64,000 nucleotides of DNA from Bradyrhizobium sp. CCBAU 53421 (GTDB lineage Bacteria > Pseudomonadota > Alphaproteobacteria > Rhizobiales > Xanthobacteraceae), in the NCBI RefSeq assembly GCF_015291625.1, contig NZ_CP030047.1, forward strand, positions 372,001-436,000. The letters are read 5' to 3'. Both the position numbers and the translations under genes were made by a program. Within the stretch, counting starts at the first letter, position 1. Each line of letters opens with the position of its first letter. Below the pieces are notes generated by a model. The model had not been told where the DNA came from, ran no database searches, and saw only the letters and a list, made by a program, of their open reading frames with translations. Of the stretch, positions 8,574-17,304 are shown piece after piece.

Positions 8574-8886
8574 GATGCCTCCCCGCGGCCGCTCTCTGCG
8601 AAGCCGTACCGCAATCTCAGGCTGAACCAATCGCACCATGGCGGCAAGCGAATTGCTCGCGGCAGCGCACGCGTCCATTCCGTTGAATGGAATGCGCGGG
8701 CGCGCACATGTACGAAGCGCGCCCCGCCCGGTTTCAGGAATCACAAAGAGTTATTTCCGGAAACCGCCCGGAAAACCTCCCGTAGCTCAGGCCAACGACG
8801 ACGCACACCGATCAACCCGCGCCGTTGTTGCCCCTTCATCGCCGGCGAAAACTGAGCCGGCCGGATTACCCATCGGGAGACGAACC
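8574..8886. other. Gap between divergent MFS and fasciclin genes
   Basis: These 313 bases hold the two divergent promoters. I found no clear repeat or RNA gene. The stretch GTTGAATGGAATGCGCGGGC and nearby pyrimidine runs show no convincing dyad. An open frame reaching back from the fasciclin gene through this gap is not supported by any start signal. Confidence 0.5.
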
Positions 8887-9441
8887 ATGTCGAAGCGTAT
8901 TGCCTATCTTGCCGCCGCCGCCTTCAGCGCGCTTGCGATCACCTCAACCGTCGTGGCGCCGGTCCGCGCCGAGGAGAAGACCGTGATGGTCGGCGGCGCA
9001 GCGATGTTCCCGTCCAAGAACATCGTCCAGAACGCCGTCAATTCGAAGGACCACACCACCCTCGTCGCCGCGGTGAAGGCCGCCGGCCTGGTTGGCACGC
9101 TGGAAGGCAAGGGCCCGTTCACGGTGTTCGCGCCGACCAACGCCGCGTTCGGCAAGCTGCCGGCCGGAACCGTCGACAATCTCGTGAAGCCCGAGAACAA
9201 GGCGACGCTGACCAAGATCCTCACCTACCATGTGGTGCCGGGCAAGCTCGAGGCCTCCGACCTCACCGACGGCAAGAAGCTGAAGACCGCCGAGGGCGAG
9301 GAACTGACCGTGAAGCACCAGGACGGCAAGGTCTGGATCGTCGACGCCAAGGGCGGCACCTCGATGGTGACGATCTCCAACGTCAACCAGTCGAACGGCG
9401 TCATCCATGTGGTCGACACCGTGCTGATGCCGGCGACGTAA
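8887..9441 (+). CDS. Secreted fasciclin (FAS1) domain protein
   Basis: The product is 184 residues. A Sec signal peptide (SKRIAYLAAAAFSALAIT) ends at about Ala26 (VRA before EE). One FAS1 domain follows, with the H1 motif GPFTVFAPTNAAFGKLPAG and a conserved YHVVPG, ending in GVIHVVDTVLMP. FAS1 domains mediate adhesion or protein interactions outside the membrane. GGGAGA precedes the ATG at 8887. A strong terminator follows at 9483, so it is probably monocistronic. The next two genes encode an exported redox pair, which raises the possibility of a shared envelope role. Confidence 0.92.
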   Translation: MSKRIAYLAAAAFSALAITSTVVAPVRAEEKTVMVGGAAMFPSKNIVQNAVNSKDHTTLVAAVKAAGLVGTLEGKGPFTVFAPTNAAFGKLPAGTVDNLVKPENKATLTKILTYHVVPGKLEASDLTDGKKLKTAEGEELTVKHQDGKVWIVDAKGGTSMVTISNVNQSNGVIHVVDTVLMPAT

Positions 9442-9482
9442 CACCCGGCGGCCCGTTTTACTCCAGAACGCCTTACGAAACC

Positions 9483-9515
9483 GCGAGCCGGCGCCTCGCC
9501 CCGGCTCGCATTTTT
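9483..9515 (+). terminator. Rho-independent terminator after the fasciclin gene
   Basis: A nine-base stem, GCGAGCCGG at 9483-9491 paired with CCGGCTCGC at 9501-9509, is followed by a run of five T from 9511. It lies about 40 bases after the fasciclin stop and well before the cytochrome b gene, separating the two transcripts. Confidence 0.85.
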
Positions 9516-9620
9516 GTGACCATACGAAGTGGCGTATATCGAACTGATGATACGCGCCCCCGTAACGGACCGCCGGTTCCGGGCGTATAACCCGGTAGCG
9601 ACCACGAGCAGAGAACTTCC

Positions 9621-10253
9621 ATGACGAGCCTTGCCGTCAGCGACCACCAGGCAGAGACCGCGGCGCCCGCGAAGGTGATCCAGCCGGTCTGGGTCCGCAT
9701 GGTGCACTGGATCAACGCATTCGCGATGATCCTGATGATCATGTCCGGCTGGCAGATCTACAACGCCTCGCCGCTGTTCGGCTTCACCTTCTCGCGGAAC
9801 ATCACGCTCGGCGGTTGGCTCGGCGGCGCGCTGCTCTGGCACTTCGCCGCGATGTGGCTACTGATGGTCAACGGCCTGATCTATCTGGCGCTCGGTTTCG
9901 CCACCGGCCGCTTCCGCAAGAAGCTGCTGCCGATCACCCCCGGCGGCGTGATTGCCGATACCAAGGCGGCGCTGACCTTCAAGCTGTCGCATGACGATCT
10001 CAGCAAGTACAATTCGGTGCAGAAGCTGCTCTATGCCGGCATCATCACCGTCGGCGTCGTCATCGTGCTGTCCGGCCTGTCGATGTGGAAGCCGGTGCAG
10101 TTGCATTGGCTGGTCTCGCTGTTCGGCGGCTACGATTTCGCCCGCTACGTCCACTTCACCTGCATGGCGCTGATCGTCGCCTTCCTGGTGATCCATGTCG
10201 CGCTCGCGCTGCTGGTGCCGAAGAGCCTGCGCGCCATGATCATCGGGCGCTGA
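9621..10253 (+). CDS. Cytochrome b561-type membrane subunit
   Basis: The product is 210 residues with four or five hydrophobic helices and His residues placed as haem b ligands. Examples are RMVHWINAF (about 26-34), LLWHFAAMWLLMVNG (about 74-88) and, near the end, RYVHFTCMALIVAFLVIHV. It belongs to the family of diheme cytochrome b subunits of formate dehydrogenase, hydrogenase and YedZ-like systems. It is followed after 14 bases by an exported molybdopterin oxidoreductase, so the pair probably forms a membrane-anchored enzyme passing electrons between the quinone pool and a periplasmic substrate. The start at 9621 lies about 100 bases after the terminator. Confidence 0.87.
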   Translation: MTSLAVSDHQAETAAPAKVIQPVWVRMVHWINAFAMILMIMSGWQIYNASPLFGFTFSRNITLGGWLGGALLWHFAAMWLLMVNGLIYLALGFATGRFRKKLLPITPGGVIADTKAALTFKLSHDDLSKYNSVQKLLYAGIITVGVVIVLSGLSMWKPVQLHWLVSLFGGYDFARYVHFTCMALIVAFLVIHVALALLVPKSLRAMIIGR

Positions 10254-10267
10254 GGGAGGAGGGTATA

Positions 10268-11053
10268 ATGGGTCGTCTCAGAAAACTCCTGATCCCCGGT
10301 GTCGACAAGAAGCTGCTGGTCCGCGATGCGGTGAAGACGATGCCGGAGCTGACCCGCCGCCGATTCATCACGGCCGGCACCAGCCTCGGCGCGCTGACGC
10401 TGTTGACCGGCTGCGACGTGGTCGATTCGTCGTCGGCGGAGGAATTGCTGAAGAAGGTCTCGAAGTTCAACGACGCGGTGCAGGCCTGGATGTTCAATCC
10501 GGATGCGCTGGCGCCGACCTTCCCTGAGAGCATGATCACCAAGCCGTTCCCGTTCAATGCCTATTACGATCTCGACGACGCGCCTGAGATTGCGGCAGCG
10601 GACTGGAAGCTCGAGGTGCGCGGGCTGGTCGAGAACAAGAAGTCGTGGACGCTCGACGAATTGTACAAGCTGCCGCAGGAGAAGCAGGTGACGCGCCACA
10701 TCTGCGTCGAAGGCTGGAGCGCGATCGGCAGCTGGACCGGCACGCCCTTGCGCGACTTCCTCAAGCTGGTCGGTGCCGACACGCGCGCCAAATATGTCTG
10801 GTTCCAGTGCGCCGACAAGGACGGATACAATTCACCTTTGGACATGCGCACCGCGCTGCATCCGCAGACCCAGATGACGTTCAAATTCGCCGACCAGATC
10901 CTGCCGCGCGCCTACGGCTTCCCGATGAAGATCAGGGTGCCGACCAAGCTCGGCTTCAAGAACCCGAAATACGTGCTCTCGATGGAAGTCACCAACGACT
11001 ACAAGGGCGGTTACTGGGAAGACCAGGGCTATAATTCGTTCAGCGGGAGCTAG
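10268..11053 (+). CDS. Tat-exported molybdopterin-dependent oxidoreductase, sulfite oxidase fold
   Basis: The product is 261 residues. The N-terminus carries a twin-arginine signal (TRRRFITAG, about 33-41) followed by a hydrophobic stretch ending in LLTGC, which could be a lipobox. The body matches the MsrP/sulfite-oxidase-like molybdenum cofactor domain. HICVEGWSAIGSWTG contains the Cys (about 146) expected to ligand molybdenum, and the end has the conserved YVLSMEVTNDYKGGYWED. GGGAGGAGGG precedes the ATG at 10268. It is coupled to the cytochrome b gene. It resembles MsrP (methionine sulfoxide repair) in fold and partner, but the b subunit is not a classic MsrQ, so the substrate is open. Confidence 0.88.
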   Translation: MGRLRKLLIPGVDKKLLVRDAVKTMPELTRRRFITAGTSLGALTLLTGCDVVDSSSAEELLKKVSKFNDAVQAWMFNPDALAPTFPESMITKPFPFNAYYDLDDAPEIAAADWKLEVRGLVENKKSWTLDELYKLPQEKQVTRHICVEGWSAIGSWTGTPLRDFLKLVGADTRAKYVWFQCADKDGYNSPLDMRTALHPQTQMTFKFADQILPRAYGFPMKIRVPTKLGFKNPKYVLSMEVTNDYKGGYWEDQGYNSFSGS

Positions 11054-11055
11054 CC

Positions 11056-11173
11056 GTCGTCCCGGCGAAAGCCGGGACCCATACTCCGCGGCCGAGGGAA
11101 TAGGTAAGCGGAGAGACGCTTCCTTCCATCACAACCACTTGTGGTTATGGGTCCCGGCCTGCGCCGGGACGAC
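11056..11173. repeat. Palindromic intergenic element, family B (copy 1)
   Basis: The outer arms are GTCGTCCCGGCGAAAGCCGG and the inverse CCGGCCTGCGCCGGGACGAC, with inner arms GGGACCCATA and TATGGGTCCC (approximate). Each outer arm can also fold on itself, giving a branched structure. Related copies are at 35716-35841 and 39746-39866. It lies between convergent genes. Confidence 0.85.
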
Positions 11174-11179
11174 AGAAGA

Positions 11180-12358
11180 TCATGGCCCCACCTTCCTCTG
11201 AAACGCCGACAACACCGCCCCCAGCGCCAGCATCGCGGCCGAGACGTTCAGCGCAAATGACAGGCTGCCGACCGCATCGGTGATCGCGCCGACCACGATC
11301 GGGCCGAGTGTCTGGCCGATGCCGAAGGAGATCGTCAGCACGGCAATCGCGGTCGGCCAGGCCTCCGGCGGGTAGTTGAGGCGCACGAAGGCGGTGGTCG
11401 AGCCGACCACGGCGAAGAACGCAACGCCGAACACCAGCGCCGAGATCGCAAGCAACAGCGGCGAATGCCCGAAGATCGGCAGGCTGGCGCCGAGCGCGTT
11501 GACGCCGAGGATGATGGTGGTCGCAAGCCCGCCGCGGTCGAGCGCCAGCACCCGCCGCCAGAACCAGGGCGTGACGAACGCGCTGATGCCGATCAGGCTC
11601 CAGAACGCACTCTGTGCCGCCGCGCCGCCACCGCCGTCGCGGACATAGGCGATCATGAAGGTCATGTAGGCGATGTAGCCGGCGCCGAACAGGAAATAGG
11701 CAGCGAGGTAGATCAGGACCGGCATCACAGCGAATTTGGTCCGCACGATGCCGCCAGCGGCAGCATTGGCGTGAAATGGCGCCAGCAGCAGCGGCACGAT
11801 CATGATCGCGGAGAGTAACGTCATCGCCCACCACACGATCCACCAGGACCCCGCGCCAAAGCCCTGCAGCACGAACGGCGCGATCAGGCCGGAGGCCAGG
11901 ATGCCGACGCCCGGCCCGGCATAGAACAGGCTGAGCAGGAAGTTGGCGCGCTCGGGGCGCGATTGCGCGATCGTCGCCGCGAGCGCGCCGCCGCCGACGA
12001 AGCCGAACGCGGCGGCGAAGCCGGCCAGCAGGCGGGCGAAGCTCAGCACGGCGAAATTGCCCGAGAGGGCGCACAGCGCCAGCGACAGCACGCAGGCCAG
12101 CGTCGACCAGCGCACCGATGCGGCGAGCCCGAAGCGCTGGATCAGGCGCGAGGCGACCAGTGCGCCGGCCAGGTAGCCGGCGGCATTGATCGTGTTCATG
12201 AAGCCGGCGGCCGAATACGACCAGGCCAGCGAGTCGCGCATGTCAGGCAGCACCAGCGAATAGGCGAAACGGCCGATGCCGAGACCGACCGTCGGTGCGA
12301 GGGACAAAATCAGGATCAGCCGCGCGGGATGCGGGTAGGACGGGGCGGGGGCTCTCAC
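11180..12358 (-). CDS. MFS transporter, YbfB/YjiJ family
   Basis: This is a 392-residue, twelve-helix protein. It carries the YbfB/YjiJ family N-terminal signature GLGIGRFAYSLVLPDM (about 26-41), unlike the sugar-symporter MFS at 7173. The C-terminal half shows the mirrored LTISFGIGQTLGPIVVGAITD. Function in this family is mostly unknown, with drug or metabolite export proposed. It is followed on the same strand, upstream in transcription, by an EamA exporter about 90 bases away, so the two could share a promoter region. Confidence 0.87.
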   Translation of the reverse strand: MRAPAPSYPHPARLILILSLAPTVGLGIGRFAYSLVLPDMRDSLAWSYSAAGFMNTINAAGYLAGALVASRLIQRFGLAASVRWSTLACVLSLALCALSGNFAVLSFARLLAGFAAAFGFVGGGALAATIAQSRPERANFLLSLFYAGPGVGILASGLIAPFVLQGFGAGSWWIVWWAMTLLSAIMIVPLLLAPFHANAAAGGIVRTKFAVMPVLIYLAAYFLFGAGYIAYMTFMIAYVRDGGGGAAAQSAFWSLIGISAFVTPWFWRRVLALDRGGLATTIILGVNALGASLPIFGHSPLLLAISALVFGVAFFAVVGSTTAFVRLNYPPEAWPTAIAVLTISFGIGQTLGPIVVGAITDAVGSLSFALNVSAAMLALGAVLSAFQRKVGP

Positions 12359-12447
12359 AATTCACTCCGGCAACACAGCCATTGTGGCAGGCCGCGCCGC
12401 GGCTGCCCAGCGCCGTCGGCCGCAACACTGTCTTGCATATCGGGCAA

Positions 12448-13311
12448 TCAGGCGATCAGGACCAGCGCGACGCCGATCACGGTCAGCAGGGTTCCGGCGA
12501 CGATCCGCGCGGTGATCTCGACATGCTTGAGCATGACAGCGCTCAGCGCCACGGTGACCAGCGGATAGACCGCGGCGAGCGGCGCCACCAATGTGATCGG
12601 CCCGTTGCGGACCGCGGCGAACAGGCTGAGCGCGCTGAGTCCGTTGCTGATCCCGGTCAACGCAAACCAGAACCGGCCGTCACGCGGCGCCTGCACCATG
12701 AAGCTGCCCTTGCGAATGCGCTGGACCGTCAGCACCACGATTGACGACATGATGTAACCGACCAGGCAGGCCCATAGCGAGCTCGGCCAGATCGCCAGCC
12801 CGAGCTTGGCGATCGGCGGCACGATGCCGCGAACCAGCGCGCTGGCAAGCGGCAGCAGCAGAGCCCAGCTTCGCCAATGACCGAGGTCGCGGGGCCGGGT
12901 CACGGTAATGATTGCGGCACCGGCCACCGCGACCACGAGGCCGATCAGCTGTTGCGGCGCGAGCGGCTCGTGCAGCAACACGACGGCGGCGGCGACCGCA
13001 AGCAACGGCGCCAAATTGCCCAATGTCGAGGTGATGACAGGCCCGAGCGCCCGGTTCGAGGCAAAGGTCAGCAGCGTCAGCGAGGCCGGGAAGAACAGGC
13101 CGATCGCCATGAAGATCGGCAGGCCGCGCCAGACCACCGGCTCGCCATGCAGGATCAGGGGTGACAGCACGAGGAACAGCAAGGTGAAGGATGGTACGCT
13201 GATCGCGGCGCCCGACAGCGGCTCGACCGTGCGCAGGCCAAGCTGGGCCAGCACGACGCCCGCGCCGAGGAAAATGGCCGAGGCGAAGGCGTAGACGATG
13301 GCTGCGGTCAT
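12448..13311 (-). CDS. EamA/DMT-superfamily permease
   Basis: The product is 287 residues with ten hydrophobic helices in two five-helix halves, the drug/metabolite transporter layout. The N-terminus AIVYAFASAIFLGAGVVLAQ and the terminal helix TLLTVIGVALVLIA fit the EamA domain. Such proteins export amino acids, nucleosides or drugs. The ATG at 13311 is the likely start. It is divergent from leuB with a 149-base gap. The substrate is not predictable, although the leucine-pathway neighbour is of possible relevance. Confidence 0.87.
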   Translation of the reverse strand: MTAAIVYAFASAIFLGAGVVLAQLGLRTVEPLSGAAISVPSFTLLFLVLSPLILHGEPVVWRGLPIFMAIGLFFPASLTLLTFASNRALGPVITSTLGNLAPLLAVAAAVVLLHEPLAPQQLIGLVVAVAGAAIITVTRPRDLGHWRSWALLLPLASALVRGIVPPIAKLGLAIWPSSLWACLVGYIMSSIVVLTVQRIRKGSFMVQAPRDGRFWFALTGISNGLSALSLFAAVRNGPITLVAPLAAVYPLVTVALSAVMLKHVEITARIVAGTLLTVIGVALVLIA

Positions 13312-13460
13312 GAAGGTCCGTCTTGTTGGCTTCTTTGGGGCGCGGTTGGCTCTGTGGGGCTATTTTGGCCCCGTCCGAGGCGCCTTGCCAATCGGTGCGG
13401 GGCGTTTTAGCACTCGCGCCTGACGATGACGGGCATGCCCGATTGAGTGAGGAACGAACC

Positions 13461-14573
13461 ATGGCGACCCATAAACTGCTGCTTCTCCCCGGCGACGGCA
13501 TCGGCCCTGAAGTGATGGCCGAGGTCCAGCGTGTGATCGACTGGCTGAATGCGCAGGGCATCGCGAAGTTCGAGACCGAGCAGGGCCTGGTCGGCGGCTC
13601 CGCCTATGACGCGCACAAGGTGTCGATCTCCGAGGGCGACATGGCCAAGGCCAATGCGGCCGATGCCGTGATCTTCGGCGCGGTCGGCGGTCCGAAGTGG
13701 GACAGCGTGCCCTATGAGGTGCGCCCGGAGGCCGGCCTGCTGCGGCTGCGCAAGGATCTCGGCCTGTTCGCCAACCTGCGTCCGGCGGTGTGCTATCCGG
13801 CGCTGGCGGATGCCTCGAGCCTCAAGCGCGAGGTGGTCGAGGGCCTCGACATCATGATCGTGCGCGAGCTCACCGGCGGCGTCTATTTCGGCGAGCCGAA
13901 GACCATCACCGATCTCGGCAACGGCCAGAAGCGCGCCATCGACACCCAGGTCTACGACACCTTCGAGATCGAGCGCATCGGCCGGGTCGCCTTCGAGCTG
14001 GCGCGCAAGCGCAAGAACAAGGTGACCTCGATGGAGAAGCGCAACGTCATGAAGTCGGGCGTGCTCTGGAACGAGGTCATGACCCAGGTCCACGCGCGCG
14101 AATACAAGGACGTCACGCTGGAGCATCAGCTCGCCGATTCCGGCGGCATGAACCTGGTCAAGACCCCGAAGCAGTTCGACGTCATCGTGACCGACAACCT
14201 GTTCGGCGACATGCTGTCCGATATCGCCGCGATGCTCACGGGCTCGCTCGGCCTGCTGCCGTCGGCGTCGCTCGGCAAGGAGGACGCCAAGACCAAGGAG
14301 CGCAAGGCGCTGTATGAGCCGGTGCACGGCTCGGCGCCGGATATCGCCGGCAAGGGCCTCGCCAATCCGATCGCGATGATCGCCTCGTTCGGCATGGCGC
14401 TGCGTTATTCCTTCGGCATGGGCGATCTCGCCGACAAGGTCGACGCCGCGATCGCGGCCGTGCTCGCCAGCGGACTGCGCACCGCCGATATCAAGTCGGG
14501 TGGCACCACATCCGTCAGCACGGCGCAGATGGGCGAGGCGATCCTGCAGGAATTGCAGAAGCTGCACGCGTGA
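13461..14573 (+). CDS. leuB: 3-isopropylmalate dehydrogenase
   Basis: LeuB catalyses the NAD-dependent oxidative decarboxylation of 3-isopropylmalate in leucine synthesis. The product is 370 residues, the normal length. Visible motifs are [11 protein letters not shown] (about 6-16), [21 protein letters not shown] (substrate Arg residues) and [13 protein letters not shown], which contains the catalytic-site Tyr. The metal-binding region [17 protein letters not shown] and the NAD motif [18 protein letters not shown] follow. The start at 13461 has GTGAGGAACG upstream; a reading frame extending to 13323 is not needed. It stands apart from leuD and leuC in this window, as is usual for the group. 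Confidence 0.97.
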   Translation: MATHKLLLLPGDGIGPEVMAEVQRVIDWLNAQGIAKFETEQGLVGGSAYDAHKVSISEGDMAKANAADAVIFGAVGGPKWDSVPYEVRPEAGLLRLRKDLGLFANLRPAVCYPALADASSLKREVVEGLDIMIVRELTGGVYFGEPKTITDLGNGQKRAIDTQVYDTFEIERIGRVAFELARKRKNKVTSMEKRNVMKSGVLWNEVMTQVHAREYKDVTLEHQLADSGGMNLVKTPKQFDVIVTDNLFGDMLSDIAAMLTGSLGLLPSASLGKEDAKTKERKALYEPVHGSAPDIAGKGLANPIAMIASFGMALRYSFGMGDLADKVDAAIAAVLASGLRTADIKSGGTTSVSTAQMGEAILQELQKLHA

Positions 14574-14582
14574 CGGCTCTGC

Positions 14583-14686
14583 CGTCATTCCGGGGCGATG
14601 CGAAAGCATCGAACCTCAGATGCGCAATTGCGCATCGGGGAATCTCGAGATTCCGGGTCTGGTCCTTTGGACCATCCCGGAATGAC
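14583..14686. repeat. Intergenic inverted-repeat element (GTCATTCCGGG type)
   Basis: The element is bounded by GTCATTCCGGGG at 14583 and the inverse CCCGGAATGAC ending at 14686. Internal dyads occur around GCGCAATTGCGC and AATCTCGAGATT. It lies just after leuB. Only one full copy is seen in this window; the design matches a common Bradyrhizobium intergenic repeat. Confidence 0.7.
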
Positions 14687-14693
14687 AGAAACA

Positions 14694-14721
14694 AAAATGC
14701 CCGGCCGGAGCCGGGCATTTT
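14694..14721. terminator. Bidirectional rho-independent terminator between leuB and a convergent gene
   Basis: A perfect twelve-base dyad, AAAATGCCCGGC and GCCGGGCATTTT around a CGGA loop, gives a GC stem flanked by A and T runs on each side. It can therefore end transcription from leuB and from the convergent gene at 14746. Confidence 0.88.
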
Positions 14722-14745
14722 CGTATCGGCCGTTCGCCGGAATTC

Positions 14746-15153
14746 TCAGTACAGCGGGAAGTTCCGCGGATAGCCGCCGAGATCGGCCGGCGGGCTGAGC
14801 GGCTGGCGATCGATCGGGCGGTTGTTGTTCTCGCGCGCGAACGAGGGATAGCCGACATCCGGCGGATAGGCGTAGTCGTTGAACTTGCGGTCGCCCGGCA
14901 GCACTTCGGTGCCGGCGTCGAGCCACGAGCGCGTGGTGACGTAAACGCGGGTCCGCGGACCCTGCTGGTAGACCCGGTTCGGACCCTGCGCGCCGTAATA
15001 GCGGCGGCCGTCGCGGTCATACTGCTCTTGCTGCTTGCGCTTGCTCGGGGTCTGCTGCGCGCTGGCCGCGGTCATGCCGAATGCGGTTGCGGTGACGGCA
15101 GCCGCGGCAAGCAACACCACGAGCTTGTTCGCGGCAGGGAATTTCAAGGTCAT
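14746..15153 (-). CDS. Small secreted hypothetical protein
   Basis: The product is 135 residues with a clear Sec signal peptide (KLVVLLAAAAVTATAFGMTA, cleavage near ASA before QQT at about residue 32). The mature part is hydrophilic, rich in Tyr, Arg, Pro and Asn, with no Cys and no recognised domain. The phrase YGAQGPNRVYQQGPRTRVYV is typical of small exported proteins common in Bradyrhizobium. It ends at the bidirectional terminator shared with leuB. Function is unknown; an envelope location is inferred from the signal peptide. Confidence 0.75.
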   Translation of the reverse strand: MTLKFPAANKLVVLLAAAAVTATAFGMTAASAQQTPSKRKQQEQYDRDGRRYYGAQGPNRVYQQGPRTRVYVTTRSWLDAGTEVLPGDRKFNDYAYPPDVGYPSFARENNNRPIDRQPLSPPADLGGYPRNFPLY

Positions 15154-15330
15154 CGCATCCTCGTCATTACGGCCCCGTCAGGGGCTGGCGTATCAGCCAA
15201 AATCACTCGGAACACATTGTAGCCATGGTGGGGAGGCCGTCACTAGGTCAATTGCGCCACACCGGCAGAGATAATGCGTGTCCGAGCGCAAAAGTTTCAT
15301 GAAAACCAGTGCCTTGCCACGGTCTCGCCA

Positions 15331-16140
15331 TCAAAGCGCGCCGCGCAGCCTCGGGTTCGCGCTGCCCATCACCCAGTCGGCCGAAAGGGCCGGCGGGCCG
15401 GAGGTAACGCAGTCGGTGCGGCGCAGCTCGGCATGCGCGAACAGCGCGGCGAGCCTTGGGTCGTTGCCGGCGGCCAGCAGGGTCAGGCGGTTGAGCATGC
15501 AGACGATCGCGGCGCGCTGGGCCGGCAGGCTGGCGCCCTGGCAGGTCCAGCCGGAGATGCGCAGATCGGGCGCGTCGGCCTGCTCGAGGAAGCCGAGGCA
15601 GGCGCGGCTGCCGTCCTGCCGCGCCGGGCGCAGCAAGGTGACGCTGCCGAACTTGCTGTCGACGATGCCGGCGGCCTCGAGCTCGCGCACCCCGCCCGGG
15701 TCGAGCCGCGCGGCAATCTCGGTGACCGCGGGCCCCGCGGCCTCGCCGCCGGGGCGGTAGATCTCCAGCTCGGCCACCGGCACGCCATCGGCATCGGTCC
15801 AGCGGAAGACGTCCTTGCGGCCGCCCTCGGGATGCCGGAGGACTTCGTAAGCCTCTGTTTTATCTCGCGGATCGAGCTTGCTGATGGCGAAAGCCGGCGC
15901 CGGGCGGGCAGCCAGGCTCCAGCCTGTAGGGGCGGCGGGGGCCGCCGTCGCCGTTGCGTCCGGCAGTTGCTTCCATAGATGGGTGCCGAGGACGACGAAC
16001 AGCGCCAGCACGGCGGCATAGGCGAACAGTCCGGAGAGCGTGGCGTATACTTCATCGACGAAGCTCGTCAGTGCCGACGGATTTCTCGTATGATGGGGCG
16101 CGGCCGGATCGGCCCGAAATAAACGCATCAAAACGCTCAA
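15331..16140 (-). CDS. Hypothetical single-pass membrane protein
   Basis: The product is 269 residues. A cytoplasmic N-terminus of about 35 residues is followed by one transmembrane helix (LSGLFAYAAVLALFVVLGTHLW, within 36-57), an Ala/Pro linker, and a periplasmic domain of about 190 residues with four or five Cys. The Cys pattern (SRACLGFLE, GWTCQGASL, AIVCMLNRL, RTDCVTSGP) suggests disulfides. I do not recognise the domain. It is divergent from asd with a 104-base gap. An alternative start lies four codons in (MRLFRAD). Confidence 0.7.
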   Translation of the reverse strand: MSVLMRLFRADPAAPHHTRNPSALTSFVDEVYATLSGLFAYAAVLALFVVLGTHLWKQLPDATATAAPAAPTGWSLAARPAPAFAISKLDPRDKTEAYEVLRHPEGGRKDVFRWTDADGVPVAELEIYRPGGEAAGPAVTEIAARLDPGGVRELEAAGIVDSKFGSVTLLRPARQDGSRACLGFLEQADAPDLRISGWTCQGASLPAQRAAIVCMLNRLTLLAAGNDPRLAALFAHAELRRTDCVTSGPPALSADWVMGSANPRLRGAL

Positions 16141-16244
16141 AAGCTACGCAACGTTGTCTTGACGGGGTTTCTCGCATAGAAGCGCTGCCTCTTCCCTTTC
16201 CTTGAGTTGCGGGGGAACGGGCATTTTTCGTCGGAGAGTGAACG

Positions 16245-17279
16245 ATGGGTTACAAAGTCGCGGTGGTCGGAGCGACCGGCAATGTCGGGCGCGAAATGCT
16301 CAACATTCTCGACGAGCGTAAATTTCCCGCCGACGAGGTCGTCGTGCTGGCCTCGCGCCGCAGCGTCGGCATCGAGGTCTCCTATGGCGACCGCACCCTG
16401 AAGGTGAAGGCGCTCGAGCACTATGATTTCTCCGACATCGACATCTGCCTGATGTCGGCTGGCGGCTCTGTCTCCAAGGAATGGTCGCCCAAGATCGGCG
16501 CTGCCGGTGCGGTCGTGATCGACAATTCCTCGGCCTGGCGCATGGATCCCGACGTGCCGCTGATCGTGCCGGAGGTGAACGCGGATGCGGCCGCCGGCTT
16601 CACCAAGAAGAACATCATCGCCAACCCCAACTGCTCGACCGCGCAGCTCGTGGTCGCGCTGAAGCCGCTGCACGACAAGGCGACGATCACGCGCGTCGTG
16701 GTCGCGACCTATCAATCGGTGTCGGGCGCCGGCAAGGACGCGATGGACGAATTGTTCTCGCAGACCAAGGCCGTCTATACCAATGACGAGCTGATCAATA
16801 AGAAGTTTCCGAAGCGCATCGCCTTCAACATCATTCCGCAGATCGACGTCTTCATGGAAGACGGCTTCACCAAGGAAGAGTGGAAGATGATGGCGGAGAC
16901 CAAGAAGATCCTTGATCCCAAGATCAAGCTGACCGCGACCTGCGTGCGCGTGCCGGTCTTCGTCAGTCACTCCGAGGCCGTGAATGTCGAGTTCGCCAAT
17001 CCGATCACGGCGGACGAGGCGCGCAACATCCTGCGCAACGCGCCGGGCTGCCTCGTGATCGACAAGCACGAGCCGGGCGGCTACGTCACGCCCTACGAGG
17101 CTGCCGGCGAGGATGCGACCTATATCAGCCGGATCCGCGAGGACGTGACGGTGGAGAACGGTCTGTCGTTCTGGTGCGTGTCGGACAATCTGCGCAAGGG
17201 GGCCGCGCTGAACGCGATCCAGATCGCCGAAGTGCTGATCAACCGCAAGCTGATCACCGCGAAGCAGAAAGCGGCGTAA
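16245..17279 (+). CDS. asd: Aspartate-semialdehyde dehydrogenase
   Basis: Asd reduces aspartyl phosphate to aspartate semialdehyde, the branch point to lysine/diaminopimelate, threonine and methionine. The product is 344 residues. The NADP motif VVGATGNVGREML is at the N-terminus. NPNCSTAQ carries the active-site Cys at about 130, and TYQSVSGAGKDAM and CVRVPVFVSHSE contribute the substrate Arg and the catalytic His. The start is ATG at 16245. dapF, which uses the downstream product of the pathway, lies elsewhere in the window at 37462. Confidence 0.97.
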   Translation: MGYKVAVVGATGNVGREMLNILDERKFPADEVVVLASRRSVGIEVSYGDRTLKVKALEHYDFSDIDICLMSAGGSVSKEWSPKIGAAGAVVIDNSSAWRMDPDVPLIVPEVNADAAAGFTKKNIIANPNCSTAQLVVALKPLHDKATITRVVVATYQSVSGAGKDAMDELFSQTKAVYTNDELINKKFPKRIAFNIIPQIDVFMEDGFTKEEWKMMAETKKILDPKIKLTATCVRVPVFVSHSEAVNVEFANPITADEARNILRNAPGCLVIDKHEPGGYVTPYEAAGEDATYISRIREDVTVENGLSFWCVSDNLRKGAALNAIQIAEVLINRKLITAKQKAA

Positions 17280-17304
17280 AGGCGGGGACCAAGGGGGCGC
17301 AACC

